A DNA stretch of 64,000 bases, from positions 432,821,240 through 432,885,239 of the forward strand of contig NC_085140.1 of assembly GCF_024139115.2 (NCBI RefSeq). The letters run 5' to 3'. This document shows positions 11,680 through 23,066 of the stretch, one piece after another. Both the position numbers and the translations under genes were made by a program. Under the pieces are notes generated by a model. The model saw nothing but the letters and a program-made list of their open reading frames with translations, searched no databases and was not told where the DNA came from. Positions within the stretch are counted from its first letter, which is position 1; each line of letters opens with the position of its first letter. This stretch comes from Armigeres subalbatus (lineage: Eukaryota; Arthropoda; Insecta; Diptera; Culicidae).

Positions 11680-12560
11680 TTAATTAGAACACTTGCTATA
11701 TTAAAAAAAAAAAGTCATCGACCTAATTGATTCCTTTAACGAGAGGGAGATTGATGTGGCTTTTATCACGGAGATTTATCCCAAGGTGTACTGTACACAT
11801 TTCGGTCAAACTCCATTGGAAGAGACGTGGCTATTGCTCTTCAAGGAAAAATACATTGTTGTCTGTTGTCGAGTTTTTAGTTGAAATTTATTAAAGCCAT
11901 GCGAAAAGCAATAGGGGAAGTGCACCGGTTTTGGCCAACTGGAAAATACATGTTTTTTCCAAAATAATCGATCAGTTGCAAGCAGCGTTGAACCGTGAGG
12001 GATATATCTTTTGATGGAACTAGTAAAACCCTCGCGAATTGCCTTATTTTTGGAGTTATTCGCAAAATTGGCCAAATTAGGAGCATGGCCAAAACGGGTA
12101 CAGTTCCCCTACCTAACTACTTCTGTCGGCGTTAATTCCATCAACGTGACATAATGTCCCTCACAAGGTAAAATTCATGGCGGCACACCAGCTGCTCTAC
12201 GAAGGGACATAGTCAAGCTGACTCGGCGGCAGGGTCAGTACATCAAAGCTAGTGACATCAACGCCAAAAATCAGATGTTTGGAACAGCGACCTAGAAGAA
12301 GGACATCACACCATATAGAGCCTAGATACTCTCACCCGATTAAGTCAATGGGTTCATGCCACGCTAGATCTGTTCATCACCAACATGGACAATCACATCT
12401 AGCTGCCAGTCGTTTATCGAAAGCTCAGTTCGGACCCCTTTTGTGACGAAAACCTGCTCTTCAATCAACCATTAACAAATTTTCCGACGAAATCACCACC
12501 GAACAAACTGAGAACGGTTCCGTCTCTCAGCCGATACCAACGTCAATTACGATGTACACC
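11680..12560 (+). pseudogene. Non-LTR retrotransposon endonuclease relic
   Basis: Broken frames on the plus strand read VIDLIDSFNEREIDVAFITE, then RDVAIALQGK, and after an inserted MITE (11914-12109) GDINAKNQMFGNS and LDLFITNMDNHI. These are motifs of the APE-type endonuclease domain of insect non-LTR elements (FISETH, GGGVAIA, GDFNARH, SxHxP order). Several stops and frameshifts; no activity expected. Confidence 0.75.
11914..12109. mobile_element. MITE family A, copy 2 (TA target site)
   Basis: Same ends as copy 1 (GGGGAAGTGCACCGG; CGGGTACAGTTCCCC), TA at 11912-11913 and 12110-12111. Inserted inside the endonuclease relic. About 22 bases shorter than copy 1 near its left end, otherwise highly similar. 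Confidence 0.87.
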
Positions 12561-12759
12561 TTGAGACATCGACCGGCAGCTGCACTCTATCGAACAGGAA
12601 ACATTTGCGCGGGACTGCACCTTGAAGACTGCTTTTGAATAGTTCTGTTCAAAATAGGGGCTCAGTCTGGCTTTCAGGAAGACTGGATAGGGAATCAGGA
12701 TAATGGTCAGAAAAGAGTCCAGGGCGAAAATAGAAATTGCCTGCCAGAGAATAGCGTCA

Positions 12760-13270
12760 CGTCGTGAGCAAAGCTTCAAATTCCACGAAGAGCTGTTCTC
12801 AAATTCGAGCCGAACTTTATTTTGATGCATCTATTTCGACTGTTTGGAGGAGTTTGAAACAAGCTCCAAACATTTCGCGGTCGAAAATGAATAGCGCTCC
12901 TCGTTTGTTAGCTCGACTGGAATTTGCGCGCCGAAACATGTCACAGGTAGGAAAGAGGTATAATGAGGAACTCCAAGATGTTATTCAAAAAGTAAAATCT
13001 TTAAAAGTTTAACTATTTACTTTTTATTATACTAAATCTTCACAGGTGATATTCACGGACGAGAAAAAGTTCAACCTAGATGGTCCAGATGGGTTCAATG
13101 GCTATTGGCGACTACATAGATGTCCTCAAAGCCAGTTTTCTACCAGTTATTAGAAGAGGCAAAAGGAGCCATTAGCAAGGCAAAATTGATTTTTCAGCAG
13201 GATAATGCCAAGACCCATACCAGTCGAAAAAAAAAATGGCTTGGTTGAGGTCGGAAATGTTTTGGACTGA
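12760..13270 (+). pseudogene. Tc1-like transposase relic with apparent intron
   Basis: RLEFARRNMSQ at 12910-12948 and VIFTDEKKFNLDGPDGFNGY at 13047-13106 are Tc1-family catalytic-domain motifs (TDEKxFNLDGPDG with the second Asp region). FQQDNAKTHTSRK follows after a frameshift. Between MSQ and VIF lie 98 bases starting GTAGG and ending CTTCACAG, which would splice cleanly. Frameshifts make it non-functional. Confidence 0.75.
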
Positions 13271-13469
13271 TCAGCAAAATAAAGAAATAAAGAGAAATAG
13301 AAAATTACCAATAAAGAAATAAAGGTATAAAGGTTACAATTAGAAAGAATTTTGTTAAGAAAATTATTTTGAGCTTTTTAGTGGTAGTTTATCTCATTTA
13401 ATTCCACCACTTGATCAAGTGGTCTCGTCTTATGACAAGTAAAAAGAATTTTCCGTAAAGAAAGCAAAA

Positions 13470-15395
13470 TGTTCCATTGCACTATGGTCCAGGAAACAGA
13501 TTTACGCGGAAAGATGAATTTTACGCCAAAACTATATTTTTTAGAAAAAAATTTAGTTCTACAAAATTGTTCGAAATAGTAAAGCCATCATTATGGTTCT
13601 ACCGAAAAATAGGGTGGCTCATCATATAAAAAAAATTAGAAAATATTTTTTTTATTTCTCGGAATATTGACATGTTATGTTCTACAAAGTTGTAGCGTAG
13701 CTTATTCCAATCAATTTCGCTAAAAATTTTTTTTTTGTGGCTCTTAAGTTGGCTGATTTAGAGCAATTTTACCTAATTGGATTAGGGTGTACCTCAAAAA
13801 ACAGTATTTTTTATCTACTTTTTTTGTTTTATATTTCTCGAAAAAGTCGTCTTCAGGTGACTTTTAGAGCTCAAAAAAATGCATCTTTTTATTGGTTAAT
13901 ATGGTCAATATCTTTTTCCGATAAAAAGTTATAATCGTTTTTCTGTCAAAATTACATTTTTTTCATAAGTTGATATCCCTAAGCCCTAACCGGGGCAGAC
14001 CAAAAAAAAATTTTCACACGGCATCTGAAAGAGGAACTCATATTCTTTATTGTGTCAAAAAATTGGGGATATATTATTTTTTTATCTCAAGTTTAACCAA
14101 TTTTACTAAAATCATGTTTTTTCAAATAAATTGATTTAACTCGACAACGGAAGAAGATACAGACGATATTCTTATAGCAAAACACGCGTTTTAAAAAACC
14201 CCAAAAGTCTTCAGAAGGTGACATACGTGAAATATAAAAATTGAAATGAGCAGATCATAAATATTGTTTTTTAAGGGACACCCTAATCCTTGTAAGTAAA
14301 TTTACTCTAAACAAGTGAGCTTGAGAGCTACATAAAAAGTTTATATAGCAAAGTTGATTGGAAAAAGCTGCGCTACAACTTTGTAGAACATTTTATGTCA
14401 ATATTCCGCAAAATAAAAAAATAAAAATTTCACATTTTTATAAAATGGCCCACCCTATTTTTCGGTAACTCTATAATAAGGGCCCAAGTATCCAGAACAA
14501 CTTTGTAGAACAAACTTTGTTTCTTAAAAGTATGCTTCAGACCGAAAATGCATCTTTTCTCGTAAATCTTGCAATACGATGATAATGATAAAACTTATAA
14601 AAAGTGTTAAAGCTGTAGATCTTTTAGTTTTCATTTCTCACGAATGTCATGTTCTAAAGACTTTTGGGGCTTTTCAAAACGCGTTTTTTGCTATAAGAAT
14701 ATCGTCTGTATCTTCTTCCGTTGTCGAGTTATAATAATTTATTTGAATAAACATGATTTTAGTAAAATTGACAAAACTTGAGATAAAAAAATAACATGTC
14801 CCCAATTTTTTGACATAATAAAGAATATTAATTTCTCTTTCAAATGTCGTGTAACAATATTTTTTTGGTCTGCCCTAACCGGAGATATCAACTTATGAAA
14901 AAAATGTAATTTTGACAGAAAAACGATTACATATAACTTTTGATCGGAAAAAGATATTGAGCATATTTACCCATCAAAAGTTGCATTTTTTTTGAGCTCT
15001 AAAAGTCACCAGAACACGACTTTTTCGAGAAATCTAAAACAAAAAAAGTAGATCAAAAATACTGTTTTTTTAAGGTACACCCTAATCCAATTAGGTAAAA
15101 TTGCTCTAAATCAGCCAACTTAAGAGCCACAGAAAAAATTTTTTTAGCGAAATTGATTGGAATAAGCTACGCTACAACTTTGTAGAACATAACATGTCAA
15201 TATTCCGAGAAATAAAACAAATATTTTTTATTTTTTTCAATGATGGGCCACCCTATTTTTCGGTAGAACCATAATAATGGCCTTACTATTTCGAACAATT
15301 TTGTAGAACAACAGTTTTTTTCTAAAAAATATAGTTTTGGAGTAAAATGCATCTTTCCGCGTAAATCTGTATCCTGGACCATAGTGCATTGACAA
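13470..15395. repeat. Large composite foldback repeat, three related units
   Basis: The outer arms pair: ATTGCACTATGGTCC at 13476 against GGACCATAGTGCATT at 15377, continuing inward through GATTTACGCGGAAAGATG, GGTGGC and GTTGTAGCGTAGCTTATTCC. Inner arms pair too (GAAGAAGATACAGACGATAT at 14148 against ATATCGTCTGTATCTTCTTC at about 14700). The centre, about 14275-14575, is a diverged direct copy of the right arm (ACACCCTAATCC ... GGCCCACCCTATTTTTCGGT). Confidence 0.82.
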
Positions 15396-15639
15396 AACAC
15401 AAAATTTCCATAAATAAATGAATATTAGCAATAAACAATTACAAAATTGTCCACTAAATCAATATAGAGCAATAAAAATATACAGCGAAATGCATTGTAG
15501 TTTCAAAAATAATATTGATGGCTGTAGACCTGCGCGCCGATTGAAATTTAACCGGCAGCGGCGTGATAGATCATTTTCAGCTAATGGTGTGGTGGCGTCA
15601 CGCCTTTGGTGATCGGCGGCGGCTGCGTGGGTCCGCGTA

Positions 15640-16290
15640 AATTAATTTCAAGCTTCAAAAATTCTCCAGAATTTCTTCAGACAAATTCCTACAAAAGTTC
15701 CTCCAGGAATTGCCCCGGAAAAAATGATCATTTCAATCGATAGAATGACATTCATGACATTTGGCCCAAGCAACATGACTACAAATTCTTAGTCCCATAT
15801 ACATTTTAAATGCAAATTAAAAATAGTTCCGGCGCTCCAAAACTTCTGAATAGTTGGAGCTAGGCTCATTTTCTTATGTAGATTCAGAATATGTAAAAAC
15901 ATCCATACCCTTAAACAATCCAATTCCTTCGGAAATTCCTCCAGAAATTCCTAAAAGAATTCCTTCGGAAGTACTTCCAGACATATTTCTGAAAGTTCCT
16001 CCATGACTTCTTTTAGAAAGCGCTCCAGGAAGTCCTTTCCGAAGGTTCTACCAGAAATTATTTGGAAAATTCCTTCAATAATTCTACCCGGAATTCGTAC
16101 AAAAGCTTCAAAAATTCCTTCGGAAGTTTCTCAGGGAGTTCGTCCGGAAGTCCCTCAGGGAATTCCTTTAGAGATTTCTGCAGGATTTTTTCCGGAAGTT
16201 CCTGAAGCAGTTCCTCCAATTTCTTTTTAAAAAAAAATCTAGAGCCTAGAAATTTTCCCTTAAATTCCTCCAGAAACTTACTCAATGATT
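15640..16290. repeat. AATTCC-rich dispersed repeat
   Basis: Short phrases built on AAATTCCTCC, GGAATTCC and TTCCTTCGGAA recur every 10-20 bases with no exact unit. The same texture covers 31.45-32.70, 33.96-34.65 and 60.6-63.2 kb. Confidence 0.65.
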
Positions 16291-16299
16291 ATATAACAT

Positions 16300-16380
16300 G
16301 TCCGGGTCCGCGACGTTAGGCATAAGTACGTTAGGCATAATGGACGTTAGGCATAACGGACGTTAGGCATAATGAACGAT
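16300..16380 (+). repeat. ACGTTAGGCATAATGG tandem motif
   Basis: Four copies of (G)ACGTTAGGCATAATGG-like 16-mers before the element at 16383; one and a half more copies resume right after it (17982-18003). The element therefore inserted into a short tandem repeat. Confidence 0.75.
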
Positions 16381-16382
16381 GG

Positions 16383-17975
16383 CAGGGCTGGTAGCGATCG
16401 AAGCCACTCAAAATAGTGACTTTAGTGACCAAAGCTGACGAAAAAAGGGACCAAATAGTGACTTTCAGTTGCAGAAAAAGTGACCAAATAGTGACTTCCA
16501 ATTTCAGTTGCAAGTTCGATGAGACGAAATCAAGCGTTTTTGGGTCGAAGGAGAATAATTTTTCCGTAATTTGTGGCGGAAAACATCTTTCACTCACCAC
16601 TATTTTCTCTTACAACAAACTCAGAATAGAAAACTAACGCTAACTTTTATCTACTCAGTGATACTAAGTAAAATTGTATTGCCATCTCTTTTAACCCCGC
16701 GGAAATTTTACTCAATATCAGTCTAAAGCAAACTATGAGTAGTCTTGCAAGCAAATCATTTTTTTAAGCCACTGGAAATGAACGAAATATGGTTATCACT
16801 GATAACACCTGTTTTTCTTTCCCGAAAATGATTTCTCGGCGAAAATCTGCCTGAATGAGCACTATTTTCTCTTGAGAATGAGTGAAAATTACGAACATTG
16901 GATTAACTGAACACCTACTTTAGAAAGATGCAGAGAATTCTACAATTTGTCACTGGTGCCACGGAAGTTTTTTGAACTTTTAATGCGATAGGAATAACAG
17001 TACGGAGCGTTTTGATAGAAAACGAAACAAAAATTATGAAGATACATTTACAACGAGCCTGGGATTGAACGCTCGACCTCCAGCTTGTAATGAGGACCAT
17101 GCTCTCGGAACTTTTATTTTTCCTACAAAAAACGCAGATTTTCCGACTTGCTGTGCGTAATCATGAACGATTTTTGCTATGGAATTCGACAACGCATGCA
17201 ATCTTCAAAATTGAGAACAAATTAAATTTTCTTGAATTTTTGAGACACATTTTTATATGGATGGCTGATGAGGGATCAATTCTCCTGAAATTGTGGTGGA
17301 ATGTTGGCATTTTTAGCAATGAAGATCATTCAGCATATATATGGATTTGTGCTGTGAAATGATAGAAGTTGTTCAGATTTTGCGTGGCCAATGAAAACAT
17401 CTTTAGGAGAAACAAAACACAGTAAATAATAGAGTAAATAAGGTTGTCAATAAAAAAATAACTCGCCACAAAACGACGATTTGTCTAGAGGAGCTATTAT
17501 AAAAATACGGTATAACAATACTACTTTAGTTCTTGGTTGGAGAAGCATGTATCCCAAGGGGTATCTTCCGACCTTCCCCTACTGTATAGAGATTGAGTTA
17601 AAAAAAAAAAACTTGAAATCAACAGGTCACCTGGTTGCATGACTGTATAGCAATTTATAAATTGTGACGTAAAATACCTTTAATTAGCTACTGGTGAAAT
17701 TCCAATAAGATCAGCGAGTTAAATGGCTGGCAAAGTTTCAGAACGATCATTTTTCCAAGATCTTTTTCATTTATGCCATGAACAAAGCATCATCAGATGG
17801 ATACATGAAGCTTTATAAAAAAATCTTGGTTCCAATAGTTTCAAAATAGTTGAAAATAGTGACTTTTTGTGAGAAAAAGTGACTTCAGTGACTTGAGGTC
17901 GAAAAAAGAGATTTTTTAGTGACTAGCCCGAAAAAAGTGACCAAGTCACTAAAAAGTGACCCGCTACCAGGCCTG
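16383..17975. mobile_element. CAGGGCTGGTAGCG element, copy 1 (hAT-like ends)
   Basis: Starts CAGGGCTGGTAGCG and ends CGCTACCAGGCCTG, about 1.59 kb. Sub-terminal phrases with AGTGACTT/AAGTCACT repeat near both ends. The CAGGG start suggests the hAT superfamily, but I find no clean 8-bp duplication (AACGATGG against CGATAGGC) and no transposase. Copy 2 is at 44926. Confidence 0.65.
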
Positions 17976-18409
17976 CGATAGGCATAATGGACGTTTGGCA
18001 TAATTCTGCCTTCTTTATATGAACCGGTGCCAGCGAAAGTGGTACATGTTACATTGAGTAAATTTTTCAGGAGACGCATTTTCCCAAAACATCGAATAAT
18101 AAATTCATATTTGCAATTTTCTGCCACTTAACTATACCAACATGTTATGACTGATGTGCCTAAAGATAGTAGTGGATAATAACCGAAGTTTCTTGGCAAA
18201 TTTTAAGTTTATTGGAACAAATTGCACATGTACCACTATTAATGGGAACAAAATGAAACAGAAACCGAAAATCGTTGACAGTAAAAGTGGTAGGGTAAAT
18301 CACTACTTGGGCCTATGGACCCCATTCCCGGCTCACTGCACAGAAAGCTAATGATTTATACTGTTTAGTAGCCGTAGGTTTATGATTGATCATTTTCAAA
18401 AAGTCTCCT

Positions 18410-18773
18410 GTTTATCTCGTAAAAGAAACGAAACTTGATCAGACCCCCCTTCAGAGAAATGCTAATAACTCAGCAAACTCTAATCTTCTCGCGGTTTTCT
18501 GCATAACGTTCTGTATTAAATTCTTCAAGATCTGAATGAGTATCGAAGTTCTTCATAACTTACGATGTGCCGACCAACTGCAATACACTGTTTTTGGATA
18601 TTTCTGCATACATTTTTGCATATAAACTTCCAACGAGTTTAGCACCACCCAAACGTTGACCGATTTGGCTGAAATTTTGTCCAGAGCATCAGGGCATCAA
18701 TGAGAACCGAATAAAAGGGCGGCCCATCAAAAAAATTGATAAAAGTTTTTCCCATACTAATTTGAGCCACCCT
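18410..18773. repeat. Half copy of MITE family B
   Basis: Contains GAGAAATGCTAATAACTC, CTCTAATCTTCTCGCGG and TTTTTGGATATTTCTGCATA, and ends TTTGAGCCACCC, as in the full element at 47535-48651. The opposite end is missing. Confidence 0.75.
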
Positions 18774-19410
18774 ATTATACATATTTGAAATTATCCCGGC
18801 AATTCCCACAGATACTTTTACGAAAACTCTATCCGAAAGCCTCCCATTTTTTATTCCTGGTACTTCTAACGAAGTTTTGCCTCTGGAAATTTTCAAATCT
18901 CATGCCTTCTCTTCTTCGAGTTCCCCCATGATTTTCCGTGGAAATTACTGCAAAAAAATGCTACACACAGAAGAATTTCCTGGGGAAATGCAGGATAGCT
19001 TGCCGCCGAAATTCAGACTATTAATTCAGTGAAATTCATTACATTTTTCTGGAGAAAAACAAAAAATCGAAAAATCCTTAGAAAAAAAAAACAATAATTA
19101 AATGCATCGCGACGCCGATCCTCCCAGCCAAAAATGCCACCGTTTTCGATTTTCGAACCGGCACACAACTCGAATTCTCCATGTACTCCTGTCCTCGTTA
19201 GTCCATCTTTTTCCATAAGTCCTGATTCAATCCCGAATGCTTCTGATAGCTATTGCGTTTGTGTCCACTCCCCACGTAGGTGCTGTGTTGATTGTTCCTA
19301 AAAAAAACTAGAATAAAAAGTCTATGTAGACCATTGATATACCCCACCCCGTCCCCTTTGGTATCCAAACATAGATTTTTGAGACCCCTCTCACCTTAAG
19401 AATCTACGTG
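18774..19410. other. Intron, no recognised element
   Basis: No gene-like or repeat structure that I can name. Confidence 0.4.
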
Positions 19411-20035
19411 GCGTATGGGCAGACCCAAAGTTTTTGAGAAGGACGAAATCCCGGTCGAGCTACTCAAACTAGGAACTGGGCAGCTGCATCAATGGATCCA
19501 CTACAAAATTTAGAAGGACGAAGAACTGCCTACCAGCTGGCTGGATGGCCTATGTCCGATCTAGGGAAGATCCATTAATTACGTAACGTAAAAAATGGCA
19601 ATTTTAAACTCCCTCCTCCCTATGTCACACTTCTCGAGCAACACAAATTAGACAAAAATGGTTGCAGCAACTTAATTGTGACTAAATCTGATCACATATG
19701 AGTTACAGTAACCTATGTCAAACATGTGTGCTGCTAGGGTTTTTGTATGAGGCATCTGAAATTTTTGTGTGAACTGTCACACTTTAGGCAACCCCTCCTC
19801 CTACTTTTAAGCGTTACGTAATTTCTGGATGCTCCCCCATAGGAAAGACCGAAAAGTAGAGCGTATTCTGTTTAAGAAATTGAGGCCACTTAAAGAGTTT
19901 TTCGTCGGCGAAAAAGAGGCAGATTTTTGTGAGGCCCGATCAACGACAGATCAGATGTTAAACCTGCGGATGATCCTTGATACATTCCGGGAGTACTGCT
20001 CACAGGCTCACCATTTGTTTCATTGTTTTCAAAGC
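19411..20035 (+). pseudogene. Non-LTR reverse transcriptase relic, N-terminal part
   Basis: KDEIPVELLKLGTGQLHQW at 19439-19497 and ELPTSWLDGL at 19522-19552, then after an inserted MITE RILFKKLRPLKEFFVGEKEA and DFCEARSTTDQMLNLRMILD. This is the RT palm/fingers region of a non-LTR element (FR.GRSTTDQ motif, mutated to CEARSTTDQ). Stops and frameshifts are present. Confidence 0.78.
19564..19839. mobile_element. MITE with ATTACGTAACG ends, TA target site
   Basis: GGGAAGATCCATTAATTACG at the left mirrors (reverse complement of the right end) GGGGAGCATCCAGAAATTAC. TA occurs on both sides (19562-19563, 19840-19841). It splits the RT relic; removing it restores the order of RT motifs. Confidence 0.82.
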
Positions 20036-20293
20036 AGAGTACGATGCATGTGCTGATGTACTGTTTAATGGGGATGTGTTTGAAGTTGTTGAAGGATTTT
20101 TTTTGCGCTGAAACGCTTTTGATATGTTGTGACAACGATGTTTACCGTGAAGGTTGTTGTTGTATATTTAATCTTTACCGCCTTGGGCGGCCTTCACGTA
20201 TTGCTAATGCCAATAGGGCCGTCTACAGCTTACGTAACTAGCTAAGGTTCCGCAACATGTAGACGAATTTGCCTCATATTAATCTTTGATCCT

Positions 20294-20584
20294 GATTTGT
20301 GGGCCCTCCTTAGTCGTGCGATAAGATGCGCGGCTACAAAGCAAGACCATGCTGAAGGTGGCTGGGTTCGATTCCCGGTGCCGGTCTAGACAATTTTCGG
20401 ATTGGAAATTGTCTCGACTTCCCTGGGTATAAAATTATCATCGTGTTAGCCTCATGATATACAAATGCGGAAATAGTATCTTGGCTTAGAAACCTCGCAG
20501 TAATAACTGGGGAAGTGCTTAATGAACACTAAGCTGCGAGGCGGAAATGGCACAGTGGGGGATGTAATGCCAATGAAGAAGAAG
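20294..20584 (+). mobile_element. Feilai-like tRNA-derived SINE
   Basis: Starts near GGGCCCTCCTTAG with pol III box A-like TTAGTCGTGCGATAAG and box B GGTTCGATTCC at 20365, then AAGCTGCGAGGCGG and ends GATGTAATGCCAATGAAGAA. This order matches the Feilai SINE family of Aedes. Flanking AATCTTTGATCCT (20281) and AATCTTTGATTCT (20585) form a 13-bp target duplication with one mismatch. Confidence 0.88.
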
Positions 20585-20744
20585 AATCTTTGATTCTATC
20601 AGTGGCCCTTAACGGACATGAAACGTGGACGTTGAACGATGTAGACCGGAAAGTTTGAGACACATGAATCACGGACTGTATCGAGGGCACGAAGAAAAAA
20701 AAATTGTAAATCGTATCAAATATGCCATTTTAAGAGCAATTTCC

Positions 20745-20935
20745 TGTGAACATTCTGAAGATGTTTTCTTCAATCAAAGTTAATTGCCTATTTCCGGGGA
20801 TTAAACCACCCGACTTGGACATTAATTTACAATGTTAAGAAAACTCATATGTAAATATGTACATTATGTGGAAGATAATGATTTGAAAAATGTATTGGAG
20901 GTAACCACTTTCTCTTCGATGGGAATCAAGTGGAA
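20745..20935 (-). repeat. Partial copy of the tRNA-like inverted repeat unit
   Basis: GGGGATTAAACCACCCGACT, AAAACTCATATG and GTATTGGAGGTAACCACTTT are shared with both arms of the 30678-31250 structure. The copy stops shortly after TTCGATGGGA, so most of the tRNA-like part is lost. Confidence 0.75.
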
Positions 20936-22081
20936 TATCTGAGAAATTTAAAAAAAATTGAAGAAAAACACAACAGAATCGCTCGTGGAAATTTAAATGA
21001 ATTTTCCTGAGCAGCTTTTCTCTGGCCAAGCAGCTTTTTTCCCACCCAAGTAAGGGGAAAACTGTTTGTTGGGCGCGGAGAACTCTCAACTGGTCTACTG
21101 GGTGTTGTGTAGTAAATGGCTTGTTATCGTTAGGTAATATGTGTTCAGCAATATGTACGACCTTTGGTCGAAGATGGTAATCCTGTCTTTTTTCAAATAG
21201 GTCAAAGCAAGTTGAAAAACTCCCCAAACATCTGCCGATGTCTGATAATATATCACGTAATTATAGAGTTTTGTTAAACTTAATAGAAGAACATATTCTA
21301 CGATAAGTTATACATGAACACTATCATCAATACTGCTGGAAGCAATCTAGAAATAACTGTTAATGAACTAAAAACAATGAGAATAACTACCTCCGCAAAA
21401 CTAGGCTACAGCGTGAACAGAAGAAATATTATTAGTAAGCTCAATACTTATAAATACTTAGAAACGTAAGTTTAGTTGGTGGCAGCGGAAGGAAAATGAT
21501 TCTCGCCTAAGCTACATAACGACAGTATCCTTTCGACAGACGACCGAAACACCTTGATTTTGTTTAGTCACAAATGAACTTCGATGAGAACAGATCGAGC
21601 CTCTGCTACTGGAAGTTTTAGAACAAGAAATATAGGAAACGACATCTGTGAGTGAGGAAGAAGGAGTTTAGCGGATGTTTTGAAAGGAGTTTCTTTTAAA
21701 CGATAAATGAGATTTGAAGAAACTTTGAATCTTATAAAAAAAAGGTACCTTACATCATCGATAAACTTCAAGTTTTTCATAACAGTTTCTTGAAAAATTT
21801 AAATCTTGACGCAAGTATCTCTTCAAATCTCATAATCGTGTCACAGAATTGCACAAATCCTGCGGAAGAAAAACATTCAAACATGGTCGCACGGACAGAG
21901 GCAGTGAGGAGCAAAAGCGATCGGAACGGTTGCATAATTAGGAATTCCTCCACGATCAACTGCTGCAGGAGAGACGCACTGACACCAGGACTGACTATTT
22001 CGGTTTGGTCAGCAGAGGCTCGTTTATGATGAGGAAGAGTAGTGTTGCGCTTGAGAAGGATATTGAAAGAGTATTCTTTAC
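20936..22081. other. Intron next to the Piezo optional block
   Basis: Contains an open minus-strand frame at 21777-22160 reading through the microexon into KEYSFNILLKRNTTLPHHKR; I treat the part beyond 22082 as intron. Near 21670 a strong acceptor (ttcctcactcacag) precedes ATGTCGTTTCC, a possible further cassette exon that lacks a good donor. Confidence 0.4.
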
Positions 22082-22138
22082 CGGCTGCTCTGTTCTCCGA
22101 AATTTTGCGCCAGAATCTGGACGGGTGTCGTTGGGTAT
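22082..22138 (-). CDS. Piezo: Piezo optional block, 57-bp microexon
   Basis: 57 bp between a very strong acceptor (ccctttctctag) and donor gtaaag. Read in phase 1 it encodes TQRHPSRFWRKISENRAA and ends in phase 1, so it can join exon c, or the beam exon directly, to 10242 without changing the frame. In phase 0 it would read IPNDTRPDSGAKFRRTEQP, also open; I prefer phase 1 because the flanking core exons are phase 1. Confidence 0.55.
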
Positions 22139-22691
22139 CTAGAGAAAGGGAGTAAGGCACACAGTTTACTAAAGGTGATGGATCAAAATTCGGTGGGGTT
22201 AAACGGAACTGTAATTAAAAAATATTAGAAATTTTAAAATGGGAAGAATTGATGTGTAGTATATTAAGGACGGTTGAAGCAAAAAGCCAATGATAGATTC
22301 ACGAATTGTGAATTTGATACAATCGGATAGAAGTAAGTAATTTGCGTGCTCGGCGGGGATATCAAAAGTGCAGGGACTTTCGGAGTTTTCGTCATTTATT
22401 TACCATAGACCACAACGGTAATTACATAAATAAAAAAATCATGTTTCGAAATTATACGTTTTATTGTAAATTGTTTGTTATTTACAGACCTTATAGCTAA
22501 TACGTACCACGCTGCGAATGTTTGCGATGAAGTATCTGCATTAGGATCAATTGAGCTTGGCATATTGTAGCGAATTATGTACAAGCAGCTTACTGTTGGA
22601 CTCATGAACAGCAATGGCAGTAAGTAGATATTTACATGAGAAAGAAGCGATGGGTTGAAGCGAGACAGAGTACAATCATGGTCATAGTTAC

Positions 22692-23007
22692 ACTCGTGAT
22701 GGGAAACCGGTGAACGGGATATCGCAGAACGGATCGATTCGCGTAATGCCGATTCTCCGACTGGACCCCAGAAACTGCGCGCGCGCGAGCGCCTTCGACT
22801 CATTCCGGTATGTGTTACATCGTCGTATCGAGTTGTGTCGTCGTCTACGAAAAGTGACACCAAGAAGCTGGACCGTCGGCGATTGGCATCTAGGGTTAGT
22901 TCGTCAGGAGCCAATGAAGTTCCAATGCTGGACTGTCGCCGATGCTGACGAATGAAAGGCCGTGGGGAACGTGGTGAACGAGGCGATGGTATTTGGTCCG
23001 GTGTATC
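22692..23007 (-). CDS. Piezo: Piezo optional block, exon c (RRQSS unit 2)
   Basis: Acceptor actcttctag, phase 0 in. The reading is DTPDQIPSPRSPRSPRPF, then IRQHRRQSSIGTSLAPDELT and NRRRSSFLVSLFVDDDTTRY, then an RS-rich run with GMSRRRSRARSFWG and SPVSHHE. The 3' end is uncertain. A GAGT/gtaact donor at 22692 ends in phase 1 and fits the next exon; a CAT/gtaaat donor at 22636 ends in phase 0 and does not. The frame stays open to about 22396, so read-through is also possible. Confidence 0.58.
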
Positions 23008-23066
23008 CTAGAAGAGTTAATTTTCAGTTTTGTGCTTGAAGAATATCAAAAGAAAAGGATAATTAC

